DNA of 63,415 bases from a bacterium (GTDB taxonomy: Bacteria > UBP15 > UBA6099). A program made the translations under genes and the position numbers. Every line of letters starts with the position of its first letter. Position 1 is the first letter of the stretch. Positions 34,943 through 43,188 of the stretch are shown here, one piece after another. Location: positions 1-63,415 of the forward strand of contig JAKQPS010000050.1 in assembly GCA_029564595.1 (NCBI GenBank). The letters are read 5' to 3'. The notes below the pieces were generated by a model. The model was not told where the DNA came from. It worked only from the letters and a program-made list of their open reading frames with translations, and searched no databases.

Positions 34943-36379
34943 TTAGAATTTGATCGCCGAGCCGTCCATGCTTGAATCGGAAATGTTGAAGAATGACAAC
35001 ACGGTGGGGGCGATGTCGATGATGGAAGCTTGTTCGACGACGCGGCGGGGGATGCCGGGGCCGGAGAAGACGATAGGGATTCCCGCGTTTTCGGATGAGA
35101 GGCCGCCGTGCGTGCGCGAGTCCGGGTTGTCCGATATGTAGCAGCCATGTTCGGAGGCGGAGAATAGGACGACGTCTCCGCTCCTCGGACAGTCCAGCCC
35201 CCGGATGTTGTCGATGGCTCGCGGGAACCTGTCCAGCTTGTCCCAGAAGAAATCGTCCGGCGCTGACACGGAGCCGCGTTTGTAGATGAAGTAGCCGGAG
35301 CCGGGAGCGGCTCTGACGAGGATTATGGAGTTGGAGTCCTGTCTGCCGGCGGAATCTTCGGTGCGGCAGACGGATTCGACGGCTTCGGCGAGAGGAAGGA
35401 CGTCGCGTTCGAGGGATGGCGCGGCGCCCCAGTCTCCGGAAGCCCCGTCGAGGGCGTAGAACTGCGCGCAGCCCCCGATGATAGACACGTGGCAGTTGCG
35501 GCCGGGCAATAACTTTGCGCCTAGCGACGCGCGGAAACCACGAGCCTCAAGCGACTCCCGCAGCCTGCCGGTGGTTATCATGTTCGAGCTTTGGAGCCAT
35601 GTCTGGCCGTGGTCCGAGCAGAGGACGAGTCGCGTGGAATCGCGCGCGCCCGACTGTTCCAGCAACCGGACGAGCGAAGATATATGCGGGTCGACGGCTT
35701 CTTTCAGGTAGGCCGCTTGGCCCGCCGCGCCCGTGTGGTGGCACCATGCGTCAAGCCCGCTGAAATAGAGCGTGTAGATGTTAGGCAGTCCGTTGCGGCG
35801 GATATCCGAAGCGGCAGCTTGCCATGTGCGCAGGTCGATCCGTTTGAAATCCAGCAAGCCTTTCGAACTGAGGGCGAAATACACCATATCGCCGCGGTTA
35901 GGCCGCACCCATCTGCCGGCTCCCCGGCTGACTTGGTTGAAGACGACCGCGCTGGTCAGGCCGTGGTCGGCCGCGATTTCGTATATCGTTCGAGCGGGGG
36001 GATACAGGCTGTCGTTTATCAGCCCTCTCGGATTCTTCATCGGCAGCAGAAGGGTGGGCCAGCCGAACAGCTTGTAACCGAACACCCCCGCCGCCGTGTC
36101 CGCGCTGGTGAAGTCGAGGACGCGCGCGGGCGCGGCGGAGCGCTCCACCCATCCGTTTCCGACTATGCCGTGCCGCCTGACTTCCAGCCCCGTGAACAGA
36201 GAAGTCTGCGCAGGCAGAGTTTCTGTGGGATAAACCGTCGAGCCGAACCTGACTTTGGCTCCGTCGGCGAACGCCTCGGCAAATCCGGGCAGTTCCCCGT
36301 CGGCGAGCATGTTGTAGAAAACCTCGCGCTTGAGCGCGTCCACAACCACTATGATGACGGAAGATATGGGCCGGGACAT
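34943..36379 (-). CDS. Alkaline-phosphatase-superfamily phosphodiesterase (NPP/PglZ-like)
   Basis: A 478-residue member of the alkaline phosphatase superfamily similar to nucleotide pyrophosphatase/phosphodiesterases. The first metal Asp is in IIVVVDALKREVF and the nucleophile Thr is in YPTETLPAQTSLFTG. Later metal ligands appear in YFSGLDAWCHHTG, LCSDHGQT (Asp-His) and DSRTHGGLSSENAGIP (His). No signal peptide is present, so a cytoplasmic phosphodiesterase or phosphonoacetate hydrolase-like role is possible. The start at 36379 overlaps the stop of the small Cys protein (TGATG), showing translational coupling. Confidence 0.8.
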   Translation of the reverse strand: MSRPISSVIIVVVDALKREVFYNMLADGELPGFAEAFADGAKVRFGSTVYPTETLPAQTSLFTGLEVRRHGIVGNGWVERSAAPARVLDFTSADTAAGVFGYKLFGWPTLLLPMKNPRGLINDSLYPPARTIYEIAADHGLTSAVVFNQVSRGAGRWVRPNRGDMVYFALSSKGLLDFKRIDLRTWQAAASDIRRNGLPNIYTLYFSGLDAWCHHTGAAGQAAYLKEAVDPHISSLVRLLEQSGARDSTRLVLCSDHGQTWLQSSNMITTGRLRESLEARGFRASLGAKLLPGRNCHVSIIGGCAQFYALDGASGDWGAAPSLERDVLPLAEAVESVCRTEDSAGRQDSNSIILVRAAPGSGYFIYKRGSVSAPDDFFWDKLDRFPRAIDNIRGLDCPRSGDVVLFSASEHGCYISDNPDSRTHGGLSSENAGIPIVFSGPGIPRRVVEQASIIDIAPTVLSFFNISDSSMDGSAIKF

Positions 36380-36567
36380 CACGCGTCTCCGGCGGGGCCT
36401 GTTTTTTTCCGGTCGCGTTTTTTGGGGACGGGTTTGACGTTGCCCGCCGAATCGAACAAATCGAGGTTGCGGGACGCCCTTTCGTATTTGGGGCAGGAGA
36501 CCACGTTCACGCCGGAAGGCTGTTTGCAGTCGCGAGCGCATGAAGCGCACACCGGATTGACATTCAT
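36379..36567 (-). CDS. Small four-cysteine protein coupled to the phosphodiesterase
   Basis: A 62-residue basic protein: MNVNPVCASCARDCKQPSG then VVSCPKYERASRN, followed by a Lys/Arg-rich tail. The CxxCxxxC plus later Cys pattern suggests a zinc or iron-sulfur knuckle. GGAGG lies 10 bases before the ATG, and the stop overlaps the phosphodiesterase start by one base (TGATG). I do not recognise a named family. Longer in-frame starts would run into the divergent promoter and are unlikely. Confidence 0.6.
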   Translation of the reverse strand: MNVNPVCASCARDCKQPSGVNVVSCPKYERASRNLDLFDSAGNVKPVPKKRDRKKTGPAGDA

Positions 36568-36654
36568 TTTCCGCGCCTCCGCGCCGCCCGGCGGCTCGAC
36601 CGAAACCCTTAGAACGCGGGGTTTCGACGCCGCGCCGCGCGCGTCAAATACTAT

Positions 36655-36683
36655 TTTACACCCGCGCGCGCTTTCTGTATAAT
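36655..36683 (+). promoter_or_regulatory. Strong sigma70-type promoter of the DUF342/HPt/HD-GYP operon
   Basis: TTTACA and TATAAT are separated by exactly 17 bases, giving a leader of about 95 bases before the start at 36786. It diverges from the small Cys protein gene at 36567. Confidence 0.7.
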
Positions 36684-36785
36684 AACTTATCATGTTCTCG
36701 AAGAGAATTAATTCAACTGAAAATGAGCCGCCGGGCGCGGTCGCAGCAATCGCGCGGTCGGTCTCGCCCACGGAGGTCTTCTTCT

Positions 36786-38567
36786 ATGGCTAAAAACGCC
36801 GGTCCCGGCGGGGCTGTCGAGATAGAGATATCCCGCGACCATTTCAACGCCTACCTTCATATCAGAAGCAAGATCCCGCCCGCCGCCGAAGAGGTCTTCG
36901 AGGTCCTCAAGGCGGAGAAGATCACGAGCGGCATCAAGAGCGCGGACAAGCTCAGGATCTTCCTCGAAAACATGGAACTGTATAACAACACGCTCATTAT
37001 CGCCGCCGGACAGCCGTTCACATACGGCACGGACGCGCGGATAGAGTACATGTTCGAGACTGACGACCGCACCCGCATGGAAGACGAGCTTGCCGGAGCC
37101 GACTCCGTGGATTTCAGGTCGATCGGCTCCATCGCCAGCGTCAGGAAGGGCGACGTGATAGCCAGAAAGATACCGGCCACGCAGGGCGAGGCGGGCCTGA
37201 CAGTGTTCGGGCTGAAGCTTCCCGGCGAGTGGGGAATGGACGTAACGCTCAAGGCCGGCAAGAACGTCTCGATGTCCGAAAACAAACTCGACTTTATCGC
37301 TGACATAGACGGCGCGCCGATAGTTTCAAAAGGAATGATCAGGGTCGATCCCGTTCTGATAATCGAGGGGGATGTCGACTACTCGACAGGCAACGTGGTC
37401 TTCGACGGAACTGTGGCGGTGAAGGGCAGCGTGCTGGATGGGTTCACGGTTGACGCGAGGGGCGACGTGATAGTGGAGAACACCATACAGAGCGCGCGAG
37501 TCAGCGCCGGCGGCGACATCGTGGTCAAACGCGGCATCCTCACGCGCGGCAAAGGCATAGTGACGGCCGAGGGCAACATATACGCCAAGTTCATTGAGAA
37601 TTCGACCGTCGAGTGCGAGAGCAACGTGGTGGTAGAAAACGCGATTATGAACAGCTTCGTCAGCGCGAACGGCAAGGTTCTGGCGATGACGAACGAGGGC
37701 GCGATAATCGGAGGCAGGACGATGGCCTTCGACCGCGTCGCCTGCCGCAACCTCGGAACCGCCACGCACCCGACCACAGTCGTCCAGTGCGGATACCGGT
37801 TCGAGGTCCAGCGCAAATACCTTGAAGGCGTCGCCAAGCTACAGGCTGTTCAGAAACAGATAAAAGAGCTTCAGAAGAACTATGAATTCGTGTCGAGGAC
37901 GAACTTCGACGACATAGACAGGCTTGGCGAAATCCGCGGCAAGATGATGAAGATGCTAAAAATTCAGGACCAGATGAAGGAAGAGTTGACTGATTTGAAC
38001 GCGACGCGGATATTCAACCAGTTCGCGATGGCCGAGGTGGAGCAGGCGGCGTATCCGGGCGCGGTCATATTCATCGGGGACGCGCGTTTCAACGTAAAAA
38101 AGGAAACGAAGTTCGCCAGCTTCAAATGGGACGCCGAGGAGAAGACGATTTACATGTCTTCATTCGACGAGACGGCGCAGGGCATGAGGAAGTCCGGAGC
38201 GCGCGCCAAGACCGTCCTTGTCATCGACGACTCGAAAGCGGTGAGGAAAACGCTGCGGCTCATCGTTGAAAAGATGGGCCTGCGCGTTGCGGGAGAAGCG
38301 GAAGACGGCTCGGAAGGCGTCGAGCTTTACAGGCAGCTCCGCCCCAGCCTCGTCACCTGCGACATAGCGATGATCAACATGAACGGCGTGGAAACTCTGA
38401 AGGCGATTAAAAAAGACAATCCGAAGGCCCGCGTGGTGATGATTTCTTCCGAGCGGGACAAATCGCAGATACTCGACTGCGTGATGGCCGGAGCAAAGGA
38501 CTACATCCTGAAGCCTTTCGTGCCGAGCCGGGTCGTCACTGTAATAAGAAGCGCGTTGGAAAACTGA
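36786..38567 (+). CDS. DUF342 (FapA-type) protein fused to a C-terminal receiver domain
   Basis: A 593-residue cytoplasmic fusion. Residues about 10-370 match FapA/DUF342: an N-terminal part (IPATQGEAGLTVFGLKLPG, the family GxxG-type motif) and a right-handed beta-helix of repeated strands (GDVDYSTGNVVFDGTVAVKG). A coiled coil follows (about 340-420). Residues about 470-593 are a complete receiver domain: acidic pair VLVIDDSKAVRKT, phospho-acceptor Asp in LVTCDIAMINMNG (about 525), MISSE, and the conserved Lys in DYILKPF. DUF342 proteins are linked to surface motility and polymer assembly; phosphorylation could switch it. CGGAGG nine bases before ATG 36786 decides the start. HPt and HD-GYP genes follow. 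Confidence 0.88.
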   Translation: MAKNAGPGGAVEIEISRDHFNAYLHIRSKIPPAAEEVFEVLKAEKITSGIKSADKLRIFLENMELYNNTLIIAAGQPFTYGTDARIEYMFETDDRTRMEDELAGADSVDFRSIGSIASVRKGDVIARKIPATQGEAGLTVFGLKLPGEWGMDVTLKAGKNVSMSENKLDFIADIDGAPIVSKGMIRVDPVLIIEGDVDYSTGNVVFDGTVAVKGSVLDGFTVDARGDVIVENTIQSARVSAGGDIVVKRGILTRGKGIVTAEGNIYAKFIENSTVECESNVVVENAIMNSFVSANGKVLAMTNEGAIIGGRTMAFDRVACRNLGTATHPTTVVQCGYRFEVQRKYLEGVAKLQAVQKQIKELQKNYEFVSRTNFDDIDRLGEIRGKMMKMLKIQDQMKEELTDLNATRIFNQFAMAEVEQAAYPGAVIFIGDARFNVKKETKFASFKWDAEEKTIYMSSFDETAQGMRKSGARAKTVLVIDDSKAVRKTLRLIVEKMGLRVAGEAEDGSEGVELYRQLRPSLVTCDIAMINMNGVETLKAIKKDNPKARVVMISSERDKSQILDCVMAGAKDYILKPFVPSRVVTVIRSALEN

Positions 38568-38587
38568 AAACACAGGGCGGCAGCATC

Positions 38588-38944
38588 ATGAGCGAAGACT
38601 TTTTCACCGAGGGGGAGAAAATGGACATCAGAGAGATAGCGCTTGAGGAAATTGGGGAGATAGTGGACGGGATAAAGGCCGACTGCGCGCGGCTTGAGGG
38701 CGGTTGCGACGCGGCGGAGTTCGTCAAGTCGGCCGCGATAAGGGTGCACACCATCGCCGGGAGCGCCGCGCTCGCCGGCCTTATGGAAATCAGCAAGGTG
38801 GGCGCGGGGGCCGAATCGTTCATCAGAAAATACGAAGGCTCGGACGCCGCCCTTCTGCTGGAAAAATTCAGGGTTTGCGCCATGGAGATTGAGGAAATGC
38901 TCCGCGACGCCCGCCAAGACGCGCGAGGTGAGAACAATGTTTGA
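38588..38944 (+). CDS. Histidine phosphotransfer (HPt) domain protein
   Basis: A 118-residue, all-helical single-domain protein. The phospho-His lies in IRVHTIAGSAALAGLMEISK (near residue 53), matching the HxxKGxA-type HPt helix, though the usual Lys is Ala. HPt proteins shuttle phosphoryl groups between receiver domains. It sits 20 bases after the DUF342-receiver gene and overlaps the HD-GYP gene by eight bases, so all three are one operon. An in-frame ATG at 38621 with GGGGGAG just upstream is a possible alternative start. Confidence 0.75.
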   Translation: MSEDFFTEGEKMDIREIALEEIGEIVDGIKADCARLEGGCDAAEFVKSAAIRVHTIAGSAALAGLMEISKVGAGAESFIRKYEGSDAALLLEKFRVCAMEIEEMLRDARQDARGENNV

Positions 38945-40586
38945 CAAAAATCAGTCCGCTCTGGACCTTGAAATCGAACTCAAACTAGCGAACTTCAAAC
39001 TGGACATAGTTCAGGAAATCACCCGCATGCTCCCGCGCTCCGAGACTCCCCTTCAGACGCTCAATTTCATCATGGACCGCATATTCAGCCTAGTCGAGAT
39101 GGAGGGCGCTTCCATACTCCTGCTCGACGCTTCAGGCGACAAACTCGAATTTTTTATGGTCAGAGGCGAGAAAGAAGGCGAACTCACCGGCGTCAAAATG
39201 GACGCCGCAAAGGGCATAGCCGGAAAAGTCATCGCCTCAGGCGAAACCGTCCTCATCGAAAACACCGAAAAAGACAGGGACTTCTACAAAACCATAGACG
39301 AGACGGTCGGCTACAGCACTCGGTCTCTAATCGCCGTGCCCCTTAAATCCGGAGACAGAGTGATAGGAGTGCTCGAAGGCGTCAATATCGACGACGAGGA
39401 AGTTAAAAGTCCCGCCCAGTTGGCAGAGGTGTTCGAAAGCCTCGCCGGGGTCATCTCGATGACCCTCGAAAACGAGCGCCTCATAGAGGGCATGAAGAAT
39501 GACGTCGAAAGAACGCAGCGGCTCTTGGACATCAGCCACGCCGTCAACAGCAGTCTTTCTCTGTCGGACGTTCTGTCGGCTGTGATGAACGCCGCAAAGG
39601 ACATACTCGAAGCAGAGGCCGCCTCGCTATTGCTGTTTGACAACGAAAAAGAGAACTTGGTTTTCCATGTCGTCACAGGCGAAAAGAAACGCGATCTGGA
39701 GAAAGTTTCAATCTCAGCCTCGACGGGCATAGCCGGGGCCTGCGCGACGTCGGGCGCGCCCATCATCTGCAACGATGTCCATAGCGATTCCCGATTCGAC
39801 GGTTCGCTGGATAAAAAGACGGGATTCGTAACCCGCTCCGTGCTGTGCGTTCCTCTGCGCTCGGACAACGAGGTTTCAGGCGTGCTGCAGGCGATAAACA
39901 AAAAAGGGGAGACGGAGTTCGACGAAGACGACCTTGCCCTGCTGGACATGATATCGAGCGAGTCCGCAGTCGCCGTAAGGAACTCGTTGCTCATGAACCA
40001 GAAGAACGAGATGTTTATGGGCGCGGTCGCCTCGCTGTCGAAAGCCCTTGAATCAAAAGACCCTTGCCACGCGGGGCACGCCGAACGGGTGGCCAAACTT
40101 GCCGAATGCGTCGCCGGCTTCATGCGCCCGGACGATATCGATCTTCGGGAAATACTGCGCGTCGCCGGATTGACACATGACGCCGGAAAACTCGCTGTTC
40201 CCGACGCAATTCTGCTTAAATCATCCGCAGTCGATTCCTCGGAAATGGATATTATAAAGAAACACTCCGCGCTGTCATGCGAAATAATAAACCCCATCGG
40301 CGTTGAGAAAGAAGTCAGCGCCGCCGTCCTCCGCCACCACGAACGTTGGGACGGAGCCGGATATCCCGAAGGGCTTGCCGGGGCGGATATCCCCTTAGCG
40401 TCCCGCATTCTAGCCGTCGCGGACGCCTTTGACGCCATGACTTCCCCGCGCCCGCACAGAGAAAAGCTTTCCACCGCCGAAGCGGTCGAGGAAATCAAGC
40501 GCAACTCCGGCTCTCAGTTCGACCCGGCGGTGGTCGAATCGTTCGTCATAGCTTGGGAAAACGACATGCTCGATATCGCAAAATAG
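38937..40586 (+). CDS. GAF-GAF-HD-GYP protein, probable cyclic-di-GMP phosphodiesterase
   Basis: A 549-residue cytoplasmic protein. A short helix leads into two GAF sensor domains (about 25-190 and 195-365), which share a GIAGKVIASGET/GIAGACATSGAP-type strand and a SLIAVPLK/SVLCVPLR strand. An HD-GYP domain follows (about 365-545) with HAGHAERVAKLA, the metal pair in LTHDAGKLAVP (near 414), and HHERWDGAGYPEGL carrying the GYP signature (near 466). HD-GYP enzymes hydrolyse c-di-GMP to GMP or pGpG. AGGTGAG precedes ATG 38937. It is the last gene of the DUF342-REC/HPt operon and ends before a convergent gene. Confidence 0.92.
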   Translation: MFDKNQSALDLEIELKLANFKLDIVQEITRMLPRSETPLQTLNFIMDRIFSLVEMEGASILLLDASGDKLEFFMVRGEKEGELTGVKMDAAKGIAGKVIASGETVLIENTEKDRDFYKTIDETVGYSTRSLIAVPLKSGDRVIGVLEGVNIDDEEVKSPAQLAEVFESLAGVISMTLENERLIEGMKNDVERTQRLLDISHAVNSSLSLSDVLSAVMNAAKDILEAEAASLLLFDNEKENLVFHVVTGEKKRDLEKVSISASTGIAGACATSGAPIICNDVHSDSRFDGSLDKKTGFVTRSVLCVPLRSDNEVSGVLQAINKKGETEFDEDDLALLDMISSESAVAVRNSLLMNQKNEMFMGAVASLSKALESKDPCHAGHAERVAKLAECVAGFMRPDDIDLREILRVAGLTHDAGKLAVPDAILLKSSAVDSSEMDIIKKHSALSCEIINPIGVEKEVSAAVLRHHERWDGAGYPEGLAGADIPLASRILAVADAFDAMTSPRPHREKLSTAEAVEEIKRNSGSQFDPAVVESFVIAWENDMLDIAK

Positions 40587-40632
40587 CCACACAACGATTG
40601 AACCCGAATCCGTAGTTAGGATTCTGGGGCGA

Positions 40633-41574
40633 TTAAGCCAGCTTGAATAATTCGTTTGCGACGCGCCGGATTTCCGCCGAGCCTTCCACCTGCTCGACCC
40701 ATCTTCGGGGTATGCCCCAAAGGCCGTTCCACGCTCCCGATATCGCGCCCGCCACCGCCGCCGTGGTGTCCGTGTCTCCGCCGCCCATGACCGCCTCGAC
40801 CACCGTCGTCTCGAAACTCTCTGGTGTTTTTAGGAAACAGAAGACGGCGCTCGCGACCGTCTCGACAACATAGCCGCTTGTGCCTAGCGCGTAAACGGCG
40901 GCCTCGGCCGGAGCGCCTTCGATCAAAAGCTTTCGCGCTCTTTCGAGCGCCCGCGACACCTCGCACGGCCCTATGTATTCAATGCATTCCGACACAAGCT
41001 CAGGCTTCGCTTCCAGCAGGTCGCTCTGAGTCACCCCGCGCGCGATGAAGAAGCACACCGCCCGCGAACCCGCCACAGCCTCGTCGTTGTTGTGAGTCAC
41101 GACCGCGTCCAACCGGCAGTCTTCCTTCATCTTTTCAGGGCGGCCGCAATTAAGCAGCCCGATGGGCGCGCAACGCATCGCCGAACCGTTGCCGGCGGCG
41201 AACTCGCCGCGCTTCCCGCTCTCGTTCCATGGTTTTCCGCTTTTAAGGTTGAGGATAGCTTCGAGCGTCGCGCGGCCTATGCCCCGCAGGTCGCCGGAAT
41301 CGTACCACTCGACGTAAGCGCGGGCGATGTCCGCCGGGTCAACCTTTCCGTTTTTGCGCGCGATGCTTTCGGCCAGCTTGAGAGCCATCTTCGTGTCGTC
41401 CGTCCACTGGCCGGCGCGCAGCCCGCGGTCGCGGCAGGGCATGAACTCGCCCGCCTTGCCGCCGAGCATGCTCTTTATCGTCGAGGTGCGCATCCCCTCG
41501 AACGGCATCCCCAGCGCGTCGCCTATCGCCAGCCCCAGAAGGCATCCCTCGAACTTTGTGGAATCAGCGTTCAT
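40633..41574 (-). CDS. ADP-ribosylglycohydrolase (DraG/ARH family)
   Basis: A 313-residue enzyme that removes ADP-ribose from modified proteins or other targets. The dinuclear-metal motifs are present: GCLLGLAIGDALGMPFEG at the N-terminus, GQWTDDTKMALKLAESI (the TDDT ligands), and GGDTDTTAAVAGAISGAWNG near residue 260. No matching ADP-ribosyltransferase is encoded nearby, so the target is unknown. It is a single gene, separated by 52 bases from the upstream beta-propeller gene on the same strand. Confidence 0.92.
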   Translation of the reverse strand: MNADSTKFEGCLLGLAIGDALGMPFEGMRTSTIKSMLGGKAGEFMPCRDRGLRAGQWTDDTKMALKLAESIARKNGKVDPADIARAYVEWYDSGDLRGIGRATLEAILNLKSGKPWNESGKRGEFAAGNGSAMRCAPIGLLNCGRPEKMKEDCRLDAVVTHNNDEAVAGSRAVCFFIARGVTQSDLLEAKPELVSECIEYIGPCEVSRALERARKLLIEGAPAEAAVYALGTSGYVVETVASAVFCFLKTPESFETTVVEAVMGGGDTDTTAAVAGAISGAWNGLWGIPRRWVEQVEGSAEIRRVANELFKLA

Positions 41575-41626
41575 CGTTGTCGCTTTCCGGCAAATATTAT
41601 CGGCCGGGGCGGCCCGCCCCGGCGTC

Positions 41627-42580
41627 TCATCTCAAATCGAACACCTTCACGGACACGCTCGCCGCGTCCAGCGCGTACAGCCTGTCTTCAGAGTCCACTA
41701 TCAGTTGGACGGGCGAAATGAAGCGGGGGCCATCGGACGACTGCCGCGCCACCCGCGCAACCGGCGTCCCGAACGCGTCCCGCGCTTCTAAGGCGTCCTC
41801 GTATTCGTTCATCAGCCATACCCGGCCTCTGGTGTCAGCCGCTATCGCCGGAGAGTCCCACGGGAACGGCGCGTCCGAAAACGCGCTGCCGGAAATCGGC
41901 GTCATCGGCCTGCCCGACTCGTCAAACGGTATCGCCGCCCGCGACTTCGGGTCCAGCGCGTACACCCTGCCGAAATAGTCCGTGGCGATATCCGCCACAG
42001 ATTTCAGAGGAAACCGCGCAGCCTGTTTCGCGTCCTTCGGCGGGGCTATCCTCAACTCAGCAGCGCCCTCCGCGTCGAACCGCGCTATCCGCGCCGCCTT
42101 CCGGTCTGCCATCAGCAGCCTGCCGCGCCTGTCGCACAGCAGTATGTCCGCCTTGAAACCCTCTTCCGCCGCCGCCGCGCCGTACTCCGTCAATTCTCCG
42201 CTCTCCGACGCCGCGAAGACCTTTCCCCCGCGCGACGCCAGAATCTTTCCGCCGCACGCCGCCGCCCGGCCCCAGTCTCCGCCTTCCGGGCCTGACTTGA
42301 AAAGAACCTGTTTCACTGGCGAACCGGAGCCGCGCCTGTAAAAAAACATCCCCGCCGGCTCTCCCGCCACAATCGCCAGCGTGTCTCCCGTCTCGTCTAT
42401 CGATATAGAAGATATCCACTGGAAGAACCCCGTGTCGGGATAGTCCCGAATCTCGAACAGAAGGCGAGGCTCAAGTTCCTCAGGTTCGGCGAACGCAGCG
42501 GAGCAGACGAAAACAGAGGCAAGCGCGGCGACAGCCGCCGCCGCGCGCATCGCCCGCGTAATATTTCGCATAAAACCCAT
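41627..42580 (-). CDS. Exported beta-propeller (NHL/SMP-30-like) protein
   Basis: A 317-residue protein with a signal peptide (about residues 1-29, ending CSAAFA) followed by five to six repeats of the kind D.xGrlyvlD: RGRLLMADRKAARIARFD, FGRVYALDPKSRAAIPFD, RGRVWLMNEYEDALEARD and EDRLYALDAASVSVKVFD. This is the NHL-type propeller pattern, usually a binding scaffold in the periplasm. The start at 42580 is chosen because it directly precedes the signal peptide; there is no strong Shine-Dalgarno site. It may be cotranscribed with the ADP-ribosylglycohydrolase gene. Confidence 0.7.
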   Translation of the reverse strand: MGFMRNITRAMRAAAAVAALASVFVCSAAFAEPEELEPRLLFEIRDYPDTGFFQWISSISIDETGDTLAIVAGEPAGMFFYRRGSGSPVKQVLFKSGPEGGDWGRAAACGGKILASRGGKVFAASESGELTEYGAAAAEEGFKADILLCDRRGRLLMADRKAARIARFDAEGAAELRIAPPKDAKQAARFPLKSVADIATDYFGRVYALDPKSRAAIPFDESGRPMTPISGSAFSDAPFPWDSPAIAADTRGRVWLMNEYEDALEARDAFGTPVARVARQSSDGPRFISPVQLIVDSEDRLYALDAASVSVKVFDLR

Positions 42581-42751
42581 GATAACTATTTTAACCCAAC
42601 AACAACCGAAGTTCAAAACCGCCAGAGGTTTCGTTTTGTGACTAAGAATGAACTTGATATTTACAGATGACGATATCGTTCTAGGCAATCCTGCTTCAGC
42701 AACTGTGGTTGTTTTATTTTTTTAATATTCTCCGCGTTGTATAATCGAGAC

Positions 42752-43072
42752 ATGGACAAGTCGGCGAGAATGATAGGGTCGCAGGGAGAGATTGCGACAT
42801 CGGAAGCGCCCGGCGGCGAAGCGGCGGAGCTTTGCGAGCATCATGATCATCATATCCCCGGCTGGAAAAAAAGAATACTTCAGTTTTTCGGATTGTGGGG
42901 AGGCGCGGCGGCGATGTATGCGGGAACGAGCGCGGCGTGCCCGTGTTGCGGCCAACCGGGGTGTCCGGTCGGAATAGCGGGCGCGGGCTTTGTGGGGCTT
43001 GTCGTCGCCGGAATCGTCCACCTGTTCCGCCGGCGGCCAAAAAAAGACGTTTTAACCAGAAAAAACCGATAG
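42752..43072 (+). CDS. Small Cys/His-rich membrane protein, unknown
   Basis: A 106-residue protein with an acidic head containing CEHHDHH, an amphipathic stretch (GWKKRILQFFGLWGGAAA), the metal-binding-looking ACPCCGQPGCPVG, and a C-terminal helix (GAGFVGLVVAGIVHLF) before a basic tail. I do not recognise the family; the cysteines could bind a metal at the membrane. A TATAAT box at 42740-42745 ends only six bases before the ATG, so the transcript may be leaderless; there is no Shine-Dalgarno site. It is flanked by minus-strand genes. Confidence 0.55.
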   Translation: MDKSARMIGSQGEIATSEAPGGEAAELCEHHDHHIPGWKKRILQFFGLWGGAAAMYAGTSAACPCCGQPGCPVGIAGAGFVGLVVAGIVHLFRRRPKKDVLTRKNR

Positions 43073-43188
43073 AAGAATTTTTGCCAAACCCCGAAACTTC
43101 TCGCTTTTTTTGTTTGGTCAATGTTAAAAACTTTGCGGCGTTCGCGGTGAAACTTTCGAATATTTCATATATTCACGCGCATGGCGTT

